Source of the DNA: CAZVQX01 sp964629735
GTDB lineage: Bacteria; Bacillota_I; Bacilli_A; RF39; UBA660
Direction of reading: 5' to 3'
DNA: 64,000 bases
Assembly: GCA_964629735.1 (NCBI GenBank)
Contig: CAZVQX010000001.1
Span: forward strand, 62,001-126,000
The notes beneath the pieces were generated by a model. It was not told the origin of the DNA and made no database searches. It saw nothing but the letters and a program-made list of their open reading frames with translations. Every line of letters begins with the position of its first letter. Within the stretch, counting starts at the first letter, position 1. The position numbers and the translations under genes are program-made. This document shows positions 1-8,613 of this stretch, one piece after another.

Positions 1-1209
1 AAAACCCCAATTCATGAAAATATAATATATTTAAATGGGATTGAAGATGATATTTCATTAGAAGTTGCACTTCAATATAATTCTGGATATTCATCTAGTA
101 TATATTCATTTGTTAATAATATAAATACATATGAAGGTGGGACACATGAAGAAGGTGTTAGACGAGCTCTAACAAGAATTATTAATAGTTATGGTAAAAA
201 AAGTAAAATCTTAAAGGAAAATGATGAGTCATTAACTGGAGATGATGTTAAAGAAGGTTTAACAATGATAATTTCTTGTAAGCATCCTAACCCACAATTT
301 GAGGGACAAACGAAAACAAAATTTGGTAATAGCGAGGTAAGAAAAATAGCAGACAGTCTTTTTAGTGAAGGCCTTGAAAGATTTTTATTAGAAAATCCCA
401 ATGAAGCCCGCATAGTAATTGAAAAATGTATGACAGCAGCCCGAGCGAGAGTAGCTGCTAAAAAAGCACGTGAATTAACAAGAAGAAAAACAGCATTAGA
501 AATAACTAATTTACCAGGTAAATTAACTGACTGCTCTTCAAAAGATGCGAGTATTTCTGAATTGTTTTTAGTAGAAGGTGATTCGGCTGGTGGTTCAGCA
601 ATACTTGGTAGGGATCCTCAAACACAAGCTATATTACCATTAAAAGGAAAAATACTTAATGTTGAGAAAGCCCGCTTAGATAGAATATTAGGTAATGACG
701 AAATTAGAAGTTTAATAACAGCATTAGGTACTGGTATTGGTGAAGAGTTTGATATAACGAAATTAAGATATCATAAAATTATTATTATGACTGATGCTGA
801 TGTAGATGGTGCTCATATTAGAACATTATTATTAACATTTTTTTACCGTTTTTTTAAACCTCTAATTGAAAATGGTTATATTTATATAGCGCAACCACCA
901 TTATATGGAATTAAACATGGTAAAACAATAAAATATGTTTTAAATGAAGAAGAAAGAGATGAATATATAACAACATTAAGAGAAACAACAAAATATGAAA
1001 TAACAAGAAATAAAGGTTTAGGTGAAATGAACCCGTCAGAATTATCAGATACAACAATGTCTCCGGCAACAAGACATCTATTAAGAGTAACAATAGAAGA
1101 TGTAATAAAAGCGGATAGTGTATTTGAAACACTTATGGGAGAAGAAGTTGAACCACGCCGTGAGTTTATAGAAACAAATGCAACTTATGTTAAAAATTTA
1201 GATATATAA
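1..1209 (+). CDS. gyrB: DNA gyrase subunit B (5' truncated by window edge)
   Basis: ATPase subunit of type II topoisomerase, which supercoils DNA together with GyrA. The open frame runs in from base 1, so about 402 C-terminal residues of a usual ~640 are present. The transducer region shows YEGGTHEEG and GDDVKEGL. The TOPRIM domain follows, with the catalytic Glu in LFLVEGDSAGGSA and the metal-binding MTDADVDGAHIR. GRDPQTQAILPLKGKILNVE and the end NATYVKNLDI are typical of GyrB rather than ParE. It stops 10 nt before gyrA, so the two are surely co-transcribed. An internal ATG at 265 is not the true start, because conserved GyrB sequence continues upstream of it. Confidence 0.97.
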   Translation, partial: KTPIHENIIYLNGIEDDISLEVALQYNSGYSSSIYSFVNNINTYEGGTHEEGVRRALTRIINSYGKKSKILKENDESLTGDDVKEGLTMIISCKHPNPQFEGQTKTKFGNSEVRKIADSLFSEGLERFLLENPNEARIVIEKCMTAARARVAAKKARELTRRKTALEITNLPGKLTDCSSKDASISELFLVEGDSAGGSAILGRDPQTQAILPLKGKILNVEKARLDRILGNDEIRSLITALGTGIGEEFDITKLRYHKIIIMTDADVDGAHIRTLLLTFFYRFFKPLIENGYIYIAQPPLYGIKHGKTIKYVLNEEERDEYITTLRETTKYEITRNKGLGEMNPSELSDTTMSPATRHLLRVTIEDVIKADSVFETLMGEEVEPRREFIETNATYVKNLDI

Positions 1210-1219
1210 AGGTGATAGA

Positions 1220-3667
1220 ATGGATGAAAGATTAAAAGATATAAACATATCAGAAGAAATGGAATCGTCTTTTTTAGATTATTCAATGAGTGTAATTGTC
1301 TCTAGGGCATTACCAGATATAAGAGATGGTTTAAAACCGGTTCACCGTCGAATATTATACGCAATGTATGAGGAAGGATTTTTACCTGAAAAATCATATG
1401 TAAAAAGTGCTAATACAGTAGGTACAGTATTAGGTAAATATCATCCACATGGTGATATTTCAGTTTATGATACAATGGTTAGAATGGCCCAACCATTTAA
1501 TTATCGCTATACTTTAGTAGATGGCCACGGTAATTTTGGTTCAATCGATGGTCACTCTGCTGCAGCTCAAAGGTATACTGAATCCAAATTAGATAAAATA
1601 TCAATGGAATTATTAAGAGATTTAAATAAGAATACAGTTGATTTTGTAGATAATTACGATGGAAAACGAAAAGAACCATCAGTATTACCCAGTAGATTTC
1701 CTAATATACTAGTAAATGGAACAATGGGAATAGCAGTTGGTATGGCAACAAATATTCCACCACATAATTTAGGAGAAGTAATAGAAGGTTGTATAGCTTA
1801 TATAGATAATAATGATATTACAACCGCTGAATTAATGGAATATATAAAAGGTCCTGATTTTCCAACGGGTGCAAATATATTAGGTAATAGCGGAATAGTA
1901 AAAGCTTACGAAACTGGTAAAGGAATTATAACAATACGAGCAAAAACAGATATCGTTGAAGGTAAAAATGGTAAGCAATCAATTGTAATTACTGAAATTC
2001 CATATCAAGTTAATAAATCAACTTTAATTAAAAAAATAGCTGATTTAGCCCGTGATAAAGTAATAGATGGAATAGTTGATTTAAACGATGAAACGAACTT
2101 AAGTGGAATTAAAATTGTTATAGATTTAAGAAAAGATGCAAATGCGAATGTTGTTTTAAATAATCTTTATAAATATACACCATTACAAGTATCATATGGA
2201 ATAAATTTATTATCACTAGTTGATGGAAGACCATTATTATTAGGATTAAAAGATATAATTGCTAAGTATATTGAACATCAACGTGTTGTTATAATAAGGA
2301 GAACTAAATATGATCTTGATAAAGCAGAAAAACGCGCTCATATTTTAGAAGGTTTATCAATTGCATTAGATAATATAGATGAAATAATTAAAATTATTAA
2401 GGCAGCCGAGAGTGATTCAGAAGTAATTTATCAATTAACAACAAAATATGATTTAACCCAAATTCAAGCTGAGTCAATTCTTGAAATGAAGTTAAGGAGA
2501 TTAACCGGCTTAGAAAGAGAAAAAATAGAAAATGAATTAGCTGACTTATTAATATTAATAAAAGAGTTAACTGAAATATTATCTAGTAGTGAAAAAATCA
2601 TGAATATTATAAAAGAAGAAATGTTAGAAATAAAGAATAAATATTCAGATGAGAGAAGAACAAACATTGATATGACATCAATTGAATATATAGAAGATGA
2701 ATCATTGATTCCCGTAGAAGATATAATTGTTACAATTACTGATAAAGGATATATTAAAAGAATAACAAGTGAAACATATAAAACACAAAACAGGGGTGGT
2801 GTTGGAATAAAAGGAATGGCTACTAATGAAGAAGATATAGTAGATCAATTAATTTCAATGACAACCCATGAATATTTAATGTTTTTCACAAATAAAGGTA
2901 AGGTATATAGAATAAAAGGATATAATGTCCCTTTATATAGTAGGCAATCAAAAGGTTTACCAATAATAAATTTATTACCACTAGATAAAGAAGAAAAAAT
3001 AAGTGTAATGATGAAAATAAGTGAAGATGATAACAATGATAATTTTGTATTTTGTACACAAAATGGTATAGTTAAAAGAACTAAGATTAGTGAATTTGAT
3101 AATATTAGAGTAACTGGTAAAATTGCTATAACATTAAAAGAAGATGATGAATTAATTGCGGTTAAAAAAACTACAGGGGAAAATGAAATATTAATAGCAT
3201 CGTCAGATGGGTTAATGGTACGTTTTAATGAAAATCAAATTAGAATAATGGGTAGAAATGCTTCTGGTGTTAAAGGTATTAATCTTGCTGGTAGTAAATG
3301 TGTTGGATGTGAAATAGCGACTGATGATCAAAAAATATTAGTTGTTACAGAAAATGGTTATGGAAAAATGACATTAATAGATGAATATAGAATAACAAAT
3401 CGTGGTACAAAAGGTGTAAAAACTATAAATATCACTGAGAAAAACGGTTCTATAATTGCTTTAAAATTAGTAACAGGTGATGAGGATTTAATGTTAATAA
3501 CAACTTCCGGAATAATAATAAGAATTCCTTTAGAACAAGTCCCATTAGTTGGTAGAGTTGCACAAGGTGTTAAATTAATAAATCTAAAAGATGAGCAAAA
3601 TGTTAGTTCTATAGCTATAATACAAAAAGAGCAATCTGAAGAAGAAATCAAAGAAGAAATTGAATAA
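1220..3667 (+). CDS. gyrA: DNA gyrase subunit A
   Basis: Breakage-reunion subunit of gyrase, 815 residues (a normal length). ATG 1220 follows AAGGTGAT. The catalytic tyrosine is Tyr119 in AAAQRYTES. The C-terminal beta-pinwheel region (from about residue 500) carries a degenerate GyrA box, QNRGGVG, where QRRGGKG is usual. The quinolone-resistance region reads YHPHGDISVYD: the position equivalent to E. coli Ser83 is Ile80 (codon ATT, 1457-1459) and the Ala84 equivalent is Ser81, while Asp84 (E. coli Asp87) is kept. The pairing with gyrB and the GyrA-type C-terminal domain argue against ParC. Confidence 0.97.
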   Translation: MDERLKDINISEEMESSFLDYSMSVIVSRALPDIRDGLKPVHRRILYAMYEEGFLPEKSYVKSANTVGTVLGKYHPHGDISVYDTMVRMAQPFNYRYTLVDGHGNFGSIDGHSAAAQRYTESKLDKISMELLRDLNKNTVDFVDNYDGKRKEPSVLPSRFPNILVNGTMGIAVGMATNIPPHNLGEVIEGCIAYIDNNDITTAELMEYIKGPDFPTGANILGNSGIVKAYETGKGIITIRAKTDIVEGKNGKQSIVITEIPYQVNKSTLIKKIADLARDKVIDGIVDLNDETNLSGIKIVIDLRKDANANVVLNNLYKYTPLQVSYGINLLSLVDGRPLLLGLKDIIAKYIEHQRVVIIRRTKYDLDKAEKRAHILEGLSIALDNIDEIIKIIKAAESDSEVIYQLTTKYDLTQIQAESILEMKLRRLTGLEREKIENELADLLILIKELTEILSSSEKIMNIIKEEMLEIKNKYSDERRTNIDMTSIEYIEDESLIPVEDIIVTITDKGYIKRITSETYKTQNRGGVGIKGMATNEEDIVDQLISMTTHEYLMFFTNKGKVYRIKGYNVPLYSRQSKGLPIINLLPLDKEEKISVMMKISEDDNNDNFVFCTQNGIVKRTKISEFDNIRVTGKIAITLKEDDELIAVKKTTGENEILIASSDGLMVRFNENQIRIMGRNASGVKGINLAGSKCVGCEIATDDQKILVVTENGYGKMTLIDEYRITNRGTKGVKTINITEKNGSIIALKLVTGDEDLMLITTSGIIIRIPLEQVPLVGRVAQGVKLINLKDEQNVSSIAIIQKEQSEEEIKEEIE

Positions 3668-3679
3668 TTTCTTCTTTTT
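3651..3679 (+). terminator. Intrinsic terminator after gyrA
   Basis: AAGAAGAAATT and AATTTCTTCTT form a stem with a GAAT loop, followed by a short T run; it includes the gyrA stop codon. A second overlapping inverted repeat (CTTCTTTTTATT / ATAAAAAGAAG) lies at about 3671-3695. Confidence 0.75.
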
Positions 3680-3736
3680 ATTCAATAAAAAGAAGTGTTC
3701 AACCTATTAAAAATAACAATAAAAAATCTAACACAA

Positions 3737-3752
3737 TGTTCCACGTGAAACA
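3737..3752 (+). promoter_or_regulatory. parS: parS site 1
   Basis: TGTTCCACGTGAAACA, an exact match to the canonical Bacillus parS palindrome. Confidence 0.93.
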
Positions 3753-3799
3753 TAATAATATAAATGTGTATATAATAATATTATTTTAATCTAACACAA

Positions 3800-3815
3800 T
3801 GTTCCACATGAAACA
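3800..3815 (+). promoter_or_regulatory. parS: parS site 2 (variant)
   Basis: TGTTCCACATGAAACA: a G-to-A change in the central CACGTG breaks the perfect palindrome. ParB binding may be weaker here. Confidence 0.8.
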
Positions 3816-3840
3816 TAATAATATAAATGTGTATATAATA

Positions 3841-3940
3841 NNNNNNNNNNNNNNNNNNNNNNNNNNNNNNNNNNNNNNNNNNNNNNNNNNNNNNNNNNNN
3901 NNNNNNNNNNNNNNNNNNNNNNNNNNNNNNNNNNNNNNNN
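3841..3940. other. Assembly gap (100 N) inside the parS array
   Basis: Exactly 100 N, the conventional placeholder for a gap of unknown size. The flanks break in mid-unit. The smallest filling that restores the 63-bp phase is 8 bp, otherwise 8 + 63n, so the number of missing parS units is unknown. Confidence 0.97.
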
Positions 3941-3954
3941 TTAATCTAACACAA

Positions 3955-3970
3955 TGTTCCACGTGAAACA
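3955..3970 (+). promoter_or_regulatory. parS: parS site 3
   Basis: Exact TGTTCCACGTGAAACA, first unit after the gap. Confidence 0.93.
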
Positions 3971-4017
3971 TAATAATATAAATGTGTATATAATAATATT
4001 ATTTTAATCTAACACAA

Positions 4018-4033
4018 TGTTCCACGTGAAACA
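4018..4033 (+). promoter_or_regulatory. parS: parS site 4
   Basis: Exact TGTTCCACGTGAAACA, 63 bp after the previous site. Confidence 0.93.
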
Positions 4034-4080
4034 TAATAATATAAATGTGTATATAATAATATTATCTTAATCTAACACAA

Positions 4081-4096
4081 TGTTCCACGTGAAACA
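4081..4096 (+). promoter_or_regulatory. parS: parS site 5
   Basis: Exact TGTTCCACGTGAAACA, 63 bp after the previous site. The unit decays about 25 bp later, which ends the array. Confidence 0.93.
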
Positions 4097-4190
4097 TAAT
4101 AATATAAATGTGTATATATTAATTTCACAAATTCAATCAACAGTTTTATGAAAAAAAGTGTATAAAAACAATCTATAAAATAAAAAAAAA

Positions 4191-4219
4191 TTGCATTTTT
4201 TTTATGGATGATGTATATT
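4191..4219 (+). promoter_or_regulatory. Promoter of the SRP RNA gene
   Basis: A -35 of TTGCAT (4191-4196) and a -10 of TATATT (4214-4219) are 17 bp apart, 7 bp before the first base of the RNA hairpin. The 94 bp between the last parS site and this promoter hold nothing else I recognise. Confidence 0.7.
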
Positions 4220-4225
4220 ATAAAT

Positions 4226-4298
4226 GGCACAACATGTACGTTTGAAATAGGTCAGGATTGGAAAATAGCAGCCTTAAGAACCTCTATATGTGTGTGCC
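4226..4298 (+). ncRNA. ffs: Signal recognition particle RNA (small, 4.5S-like)
   Basis: RNA scaffold of SRP; it binds Ffh for co-translational targeting of membrane proteins. The diagnostic apical domain is present as GGTCAGGATTGGAAAATAGC followed by AGCC, close to the consensus GGTCAGG..GGAA..AGCAGCC. Flanking arms fold into one long hairpin closed by GGCAC and GTGTGCC, and a T6 run follows at 4299-4304. At about 73 nt it is the short form without the Alu domain found in B. subtilis scRNA. It sits before tadA and dnaX, close to the position of scr in B. subtilis. Confidence 0.88.
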
Positions 4299-4327
4299 TT
4301 TTTTAAATGAAAAAAAGTGGTGGAAAA

Positions 4328-4795
4328 ATGCGTAAAAAAATAAAAAAACAACAAAAACAATATATGGAAATTGCAATTGAATTAGCAAAAAAATCTTATG
4401 AAAACGGTGATGTTCCCGTAGGAGCTATTGTAGTATATAAAGGCGAAATAATAGGTATAGGTTATAATAAAAAAGAGTTAGAACAAAATGCAATTAAACA
4501 TGCGGAAATAATAGCAATAGAAGAAGCTTGTAATAAATTGAGAAGTTGGCGATTAGACAATTGTATTCTTTATGTTACATTAGAACCTTGTTTGATGTGT
4601 TCTGGTGCAATCATCCAATCTAGAATTTCTAAAGTTATATATGCGGCAAAATCAGAAAAATTTGGTTTTATAGATTATGTAGAAAACATATTTAAAAATC
4701 CAAAACATAATCATAAAATAGAAATAATCCAAGGTGATCTGGAAAAAGAATCACAGAAATTATTGCAAACTTTTTTTGAAAGTAAAAGGGGTTAA
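4328..4795 (+). CDS. tadA: tRNA-specific adenosine deaminase
   Basis: Deaminates A34 to inosine in tRNA-Arg(ACG), a substrate encoded in this window at 28329. Zinc-binding motifs of the deaminase fold are visible: HAEIIAIEEA (His and catalytic Glu) and PCLMCSGAI (two Cys). The product is 155 residues. I chose ATG 4328, preceded by GTGGTGGAA; an in-frame ATG at 4307 lies in the terminator tail of the SRP RNA and has no ribosome binding site. The C-terminus YVENIFKNPKHNHKIEI is typical of TadA. Confidence 0.93.
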   Translation: MRKKIKKQQKQYMEIAIELAKKSYENGDVPVGAIVVYKGEIIGIGYNKKELEQNAIKHAEIIAIEEACNKLRSWRLDNCILYVTLEPCLMCSGAIIQSRISKVIYAAKSEKFGFIDYVENIFKNPKHNHKIEIIQGDLEKESQKLLQTFFESKRG

Positions 4796-4845
4796 TGTTT
4801 AAATAAAAAAATATAAATGTTATAATTATATAGTGAGGTGTTATT

Positions 4846-6504
4846 ATGTATCAATCTTTTTATAGAAAATATAGGCCACAATATTTAAGTGATATAGTTG
4901 GTCAGGATGTAATTGTAAAAATATTAAAAAACGAGATTAATAATAACCAAATAACTCATGCATATTTATTTACAGGTCCTCGTGGTACTGGGAAAACAAG
5001 CATAGCAAAAATATTGGCTAAAACAGTAAATTGTAGCAATTTAATTAATGTTGAACCGTGTAATAAATGTGTTAATTGTACACAAATAATAACCAACCAA
5101 TCTGTTGATATTATTGAAATAGATGCGGCATCAAATAATGGTGTTGATGAAATAAGAGAATTACGAAGTAAGGTATCACTTGTACCTTCAATAGGTAAAT
5201 ATAAAATATATATAATTGATGAGGTTCATATGTTGACAACAGGCGCATTTAACGCATTATTAAAAACTTTAGAGGAGCCACCAGCACATGTTATTTTTAT
5301 TTTAGCTACAACAGAAAGCCATAAAATACCTACTACAATTGTCTCGAGATGTCAAAAATTTGATTTTAAAAGAATAAGTGAAGAACATATAGTGAAAAGG
5401 TTAGAGTTCATATGTAAAGAAGAACAAATTAATATAGAAAAATCCGCATTGAACGAGATTGCACGTTTATCAGCGGGTGGACTAAGAGATGCAATTGGTA
5501 TTTTAGAACAAGTATTTTCTTATAGTTCAAATAAAATAACAATATCAGATGTTCACGATGTCAATGGTACTTTACCACAGCAAGAATTAAAGCAAATAAT
5601 CAAATATATATTAGACGAAGATATAGAAAATATATTTAATAAGATAAATGAGTATGATAACAGAGGAAAAAATTTATTTAAATTATTAGAAGAAATAATT
5701 TTGTTTTTAAAAAACATAATTATATATCAAAAAACATCTAATTTTATTAATGAAAACATTTCCCAGGAAATATATGGTGAAGTAGCAAGTAAAATTTCAA
5801 CAAAAGAATTAATAGATATGATTACAAAAATAAATGATTTATATTTTAACCTAAAACAATATAATAATCCAAAATTAGTAATAGAAATTATTATGCTGAG
5901 TTTATTAGATATAAAAAAAGAAAAAAGAATAGAACATTTACAACAAGATTTCGATGAAAAAAATATTGAAATGGAAACAGGATTAAAAATAAAAAACGAA
6001 TCAAATCCAAAAACAAATACAAATAATGATATTGAAATGATTAATTTAATTAAAGATATAAGAGTTAATAACACATTTATTAATCCAAAAAGGGAAATAT
6101 TAGATGAAATAAAACAAAAAATAAAAAATGTTAGAAAATATTTGTTGGACTCACAATATATGCATATAGCATCTGTAGTAATCGATGGTGAGGTAAGAGC
6201 TGCAAATAAAAATAATCTCGTACTTGTTTATAAAAATAAATATTTATCAAATAATTTAAATATGCAAATAAAAGAAGCAGAAAAATTAATTTTTGATATA
6301 TTACAAAAAGAATACAAAGTTGTAGCGGTTGCAGAAGAGGAATGGTCATTATATAAAGAACAATATAAAAAAAATCGTAATAATTATAGTTACATTCCGG
6401 AAAATGAAGAAATAATTAAATTTATTAACAATCAAAAAAAAGATAATCAATCTTCAAACGAAATTGAAGCAATGTTTGGGGATATAATAGAATATGTAAA
6501 ATAG
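4846..6504 (+). CDS. dnaX: DNA polymerase III subunits gamma/tau
   Basis: Clamp-loader ATPase of the replicative polymerase. The 552-residue protein shows Walker A GPRGTGKTS (residues 44-52), a four-Cys zinc module (Cys63, 72, 75, 78), Walker B IIDEVH and the SRC arginine-finger motif VSRCQKF. The C-terminal third (from about 360) is the Lys/Asn-rich tau-type region that contacts polymerase and helicase. A TATAAT box lies at 4821-4826 and GTGAGGTG precedes ATG 4846. Genes for YbaB and RecR follow directly, as in B. subtilis. Confidence 0.96.
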   Translation: MYQSFYRKYRPQYLSDIVGQDVIVKILKNEINNNQITHAYLFTGPRGTGKTSIAKILAKTVNCSNLINVEPCNKCVNCTQIITNQSVDIIEIDAASNNGVDEIRELRSKVSLVPSIGKYKIYIIDEVHMLTTGAFNALLKTLEEPPAHVIFILATTESHKIPTTIVSRCQKFDFKRISEEHIVKRLEFICKEEQINIEKSALNEIARLSAGGLRDAIGILEQVFSYSSNKITISDVHDVNGTLPQQELKQIIKYILDEDIENIFNKINEYDNRGKNLFKLLEEIILFLKNIIIYQKTSNFINENISQEIYGEVASKISTKELIDMITKINDLYFNLKQYNNPKLVIEIIMLSLLDIKKEKRIEHLQQDFDEKNIEMETGLKIKNESNPKTNTNNDIEMINLIKDIRVNNTFINPKREILDEIKQKIKNVRKYLLDSQYMHIASVVIDGEVRAANKNNLVLVYKNKYLSNNLNMQIKEAEKLIFDILQKEYKVVAVAEEEWSLYKEQYKKNRNNYSYIPENEEIIKFINNQKKDNQSSNEIEAMFGDIIEYVK

Positions 6505-6519
6505 AAAGAGGGAAATATT

Positions 6520-6816
6520 ATGAATATTCAATCTATGATGAAACAAGTTCAAAAAATTCAAAAAGAAATGATGAGTGAAAAAGAACAAATAGATTCGACA
6601 ATTTATGAGAGTTCATCATCAATAGTTTCAGTAAAGATGAAAGGTAATAAAGAATTAATAGATGTTTCTATTGATTCTGAACAATTAGAAAAAGAAGATA
6701 TAGAGTTATTAGAGGATATGATTTTAATTGCTATTAATGAAGTTATTAATAAAATAGATAAAGAAACCGAAAATAAATTAGGTAAGTATACAAAAGGAAT
6801 GCCTGGTTTATTTTAA
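6520..6816 (+). CDS. YbaB/EbfC family nucleoid-associated protein
   Basis: Small dimeric DNA-binding protein of 98 residues, normal for the family. The N-terminal helix MNIQSMMKQVQKIQKEM and the C-terminal KLGKYTKGMPGLF match the YbaB pattern (B. subtilis YaaK). The gene lies between dnaX and recR, its conserved position in most bacteria; its stop codon directly abuts the recR ATG. It is thought to act with RecR in repair or in nucleoid organisation. Confidence 0.93.
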   Translation: MNIQSMMKQVQKIQKEMMSEKEQIDSTIYESSSSIVSVKMKGNKELIDVSIDSEQLEKEDIELLEDMILIAINEVINKIDKETENKLGKYTKGMPGLF

Positions 6817-7419
6817 ATGAATTACCCTAATAGTATTAATAATTTAATTGAATGTTATAAAAAGTTACCTGGTATAGGTGAAAAAACAGCTGAGCGATTA
6901 GCATTAGCGACCCTAAATCTAGATGCTAATGTAATTAATTTATTTTCAACTTCTTTAATAGATGTAAAAAACAAAATAAAACGTTGTTCTATATGTAATA
7001 ATTTTACAGAAGAAGATATTTGTTTAATTTGTAATAATAATAATCGTGATCAAAATATACTTTGTGTTGTTCAAGAACCTAAAAATATAATATCAATGGA
7101 AAAGGCGAATGTTTATAATGGTCTGTATCATGTTATTGATAAATTAATATCACCCCTAGATGGTATTAATCCAGACGATATTAATATATCAACTTTAAAA
7201 GAGCGTATTATAAAAAATAATATTAAGGAAGTAATAATTGCTTTAAAGTTAAGCATAGAGGGTGAAACCACAGCAATGTATATAAGTAAAATTTTGGAAG
7301 ATTTAAATATAAAGATTTCAAAAATAGCAACAGGTATCCCGCATGGTACCGATATGGATTATATAGATTCATTAACACTAGAAAGAGCTATAGAGGAACG
7401 AAGAGAAATTTCATATTAA
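6817..7419 (+). CDS. recR: Recombination mediator RecR
   Basis: With RecF and RecO it loads RecA at gapped DNA. The 200-residue protein has a helix-hairpin-helix (KKLPGIGEKTAERLAL, residues 15-30), a four-Cys zinc finger (Cys57, 60, 69, 72), a TOPRIM domain beginning ILCVVQEPKNI, and the Walker-like end IATGIPHGTDMDYID. ATG 6817 follows the ybaB stop with no gap and no clear ribosome binding site, so translation is probably coupled. Confidence 0.96.
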   Translation: MNYPNSINNLIECYKKLPGIGEKTAERLALATLNLDANVINLFSTSLIDVKNKIKRCSICNNFTEEDICLICNNNNRDQNILCVVQEPKNIISMEKANVYNGLYHVIDKLISPLDGINPDDINISTLKERIIKNNIKEVIIALKLSIEGETTAMYISKILEDLNIKISKIATGIPHGTDMDYIDSLTLERAIEERREISY

Positions 7420-7455
7420 TAATTTTTTTATCATATTATTTAACGAGGTGATTTG

Positions 7456-7641
7456 ATGAAAAAAATTTTGAAAATCTTAAAAAAAATAATTTATAGTGTT
7501 TTTTTAATATATGGATATAATTTAATAACTTATCCTTTAAATTTAATTATACCAATCAACATTATGACTGTATTATTTATTGTTATTTTTGGTCCTTTAT
7601 CTTTGTTATCTTTAATAATAATTAAATTACTAATTTTTTAA
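7456..7641 (+). CDS. bofA: BofA-like sigma-K checkpoint protein
   Basis: A 61-residue membrane protein with two hydrophobic segments. The motif LNLIIPINIMTVLFIVIFGP matches the BofA pattern (IPiN..Tvl...G), and the gene lies after recR as bofA does in B. subtilis. BofA and SpoIVFA hold the SpoIVFB protease inactive and so delay pro-sigma-K processing in the mother cell. ATG 7456 is preferred over an in-frame TTG at 7453 because GAGGTG lies 7 nt upstream. The protein is short and the match rests on one motif plus synteny. Confidence 0.72.
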   Translation: MKKILKILKKIIYSVFLIYGYNLITYPLNLIIPINIMTVLFIVIFGPLSLLSLIIIKLLIF

Positions 7642-7653
7642 AGTAGGTGAAAT

Positions 7654-8613
7654 ATGCTGGAAAAATATTATGATGAACAACCAATTGCAACAACAATTTT
7701 AAAAAATATGATTACTAAAAATAGTGTTTCTCATGCTTATTTATTTATATCAAATAATTATCCTAAAACGATGGATTTAGTACTTGATTTTGCTAAATTA
7801 TTAATAACGAAAGATATAGATAATATTGAAAAAAAGCAACAAATAATATCAATGATTGACAATAATATTTATCTAGATTTAAAAATAATAGAACCAGATG
7901 GTTTGTGGATTAAAAAAGATCAAATGTTAGATTTACAAAAAAAATTTAGTATAAAGACTAATGTTAATTATAAAAAAATCTATATAATAAAGAATGCTGA
8001 AAGATTAAATAATTATTCTGCAAACACAATATTAAAATTTTTAGAAGAACCAGAAAAAAACATAATTGCAATACTAGTATCAGAAAGTCCCAAACAATTA
8101 TTAGAAACAATTGTGTCTAGATGTATTCAAATTAATTTAATTAATCATTCACCACAATTCCACAATACATTAACAACTGTAGAGATAATAGAAAAAATAT
8201 TTTTTAATAATAAAAATAATATTGATAAGTTAGAATTAATAAGTGCAAAAGAAATGTTAGATGAAACAATTAATTTTGTTAGTTATTATGAACAAAATGG
8301 ACAAGAAGCTTTACTATACTCTAATAAGTTTTATCAGGAAAAAATTAAAAATCGTGAGTTTTTACTTTTGTTTTTTGATATAATTATAGCAATATATAAG
8401 GATTCAATAAATTATTTATTAAAAAAAGAAATTGAAATTTTTTTTGATTACAAAGAATCAATAGAAAAAATTTCAAAGTTAAATACAATAAAAACAATAA
8501 TCAAGAAAATTAATATAATTATAGAATATAAAGGATATATAAAATATAATGTTAATACTAATTTATTAATGGATAAATTTATATTAAGTATAGGAGATGT
8601 TATAAATGATTGA
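7654..8613 (+). CDS. holB: DNA polymerase III subunit delta'
   Basis: Clamp-loader subunit, 319 residues. The AAA+ fold is recognisable from YKKIYIIKNAERLNNYSANT, LKFLEEPEKN and the VSRC motif. The P-loop position (YLFISNNYPKTMD) lacks the GxxxxGKT signature and the Cys zinc module is absent, both as expected for the non-hydrolysing delta' subunit. AGTAGGTGA precedes ATG 7654. It overlaps ricT by 8 nt, which implies translational coupling, as in the B. subtilis holB-yaaT pair. Confidence 0.92.
   Translation: MLEKYYDEQPIATTILKNMITKNSVSHAYLFISNNYPKTMDLVLDFAKLLITKDIDNIEKKQQIISMIDNNIYLDLKIIEPDGLWIKKDQMLDLQKKFSIKTNVNYKKIYIIKNAERLNNYSANTILKFLEEPEKNIIAILVSESPKQLLETIVSRCIQINLINHSPQFHNTLTTVEIIEKIFFNNKNNIDKLELISAKEMLDETINFVSYYEQNGQEALLYSNKFYQEKIKNREFLLLFFDIIIAIYKDSINYLLKKEIEIFFDYKESIEKISKLNTIKTIIKKINIIIEYKGYIKYNVNTNLLMDKFILSIGDVIND

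Larger units (their letters stand above)
3737..4096 (+). repeat. Tandem array of 63-bp units each carrying a parS site
   Basis: Five copies of a near-identical unit are visible, two before and three after a 100-N gap. Each contains the 16-bp palindrome TGTTCCACGTGAAACA (one copy has a single change), followed by an AT-rich spacer that begins TAATAATATAAATGTGTATA. Site starts are 3737, 3800, 3955, 4018 and 4081, so the period is exactly 63 bp on both sides of the gap. The palindrome equals the well-known B. subtilis parS, bound by ParB/Spo0J for origin segregation and SMC loading. A position just downstream of gyrA, presumably near oriC, fits that role. Regular tandem duplication of parS is unusual, since sites are normally dispersed. 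Confidence 0.93.

Noticed and set aside
3786..3971. Open frame on the - strand across the N gap
   Set aside because: It is repeat-derived sequence interrupted by 34 unknown residues; the parS palindromes explain it.
3737..4096. CRISPR array
   Set aside because: The whole 63-bp unit is conserved with no variable spacers, and the palindrome is parS.
4097..4190. Replication origin (DnaA boxes) after the parS array
   Set aside because: The stretch is very AT-rich, but I found no cluster of TTATCCACA-like boxes, so there is no support for oriC here.
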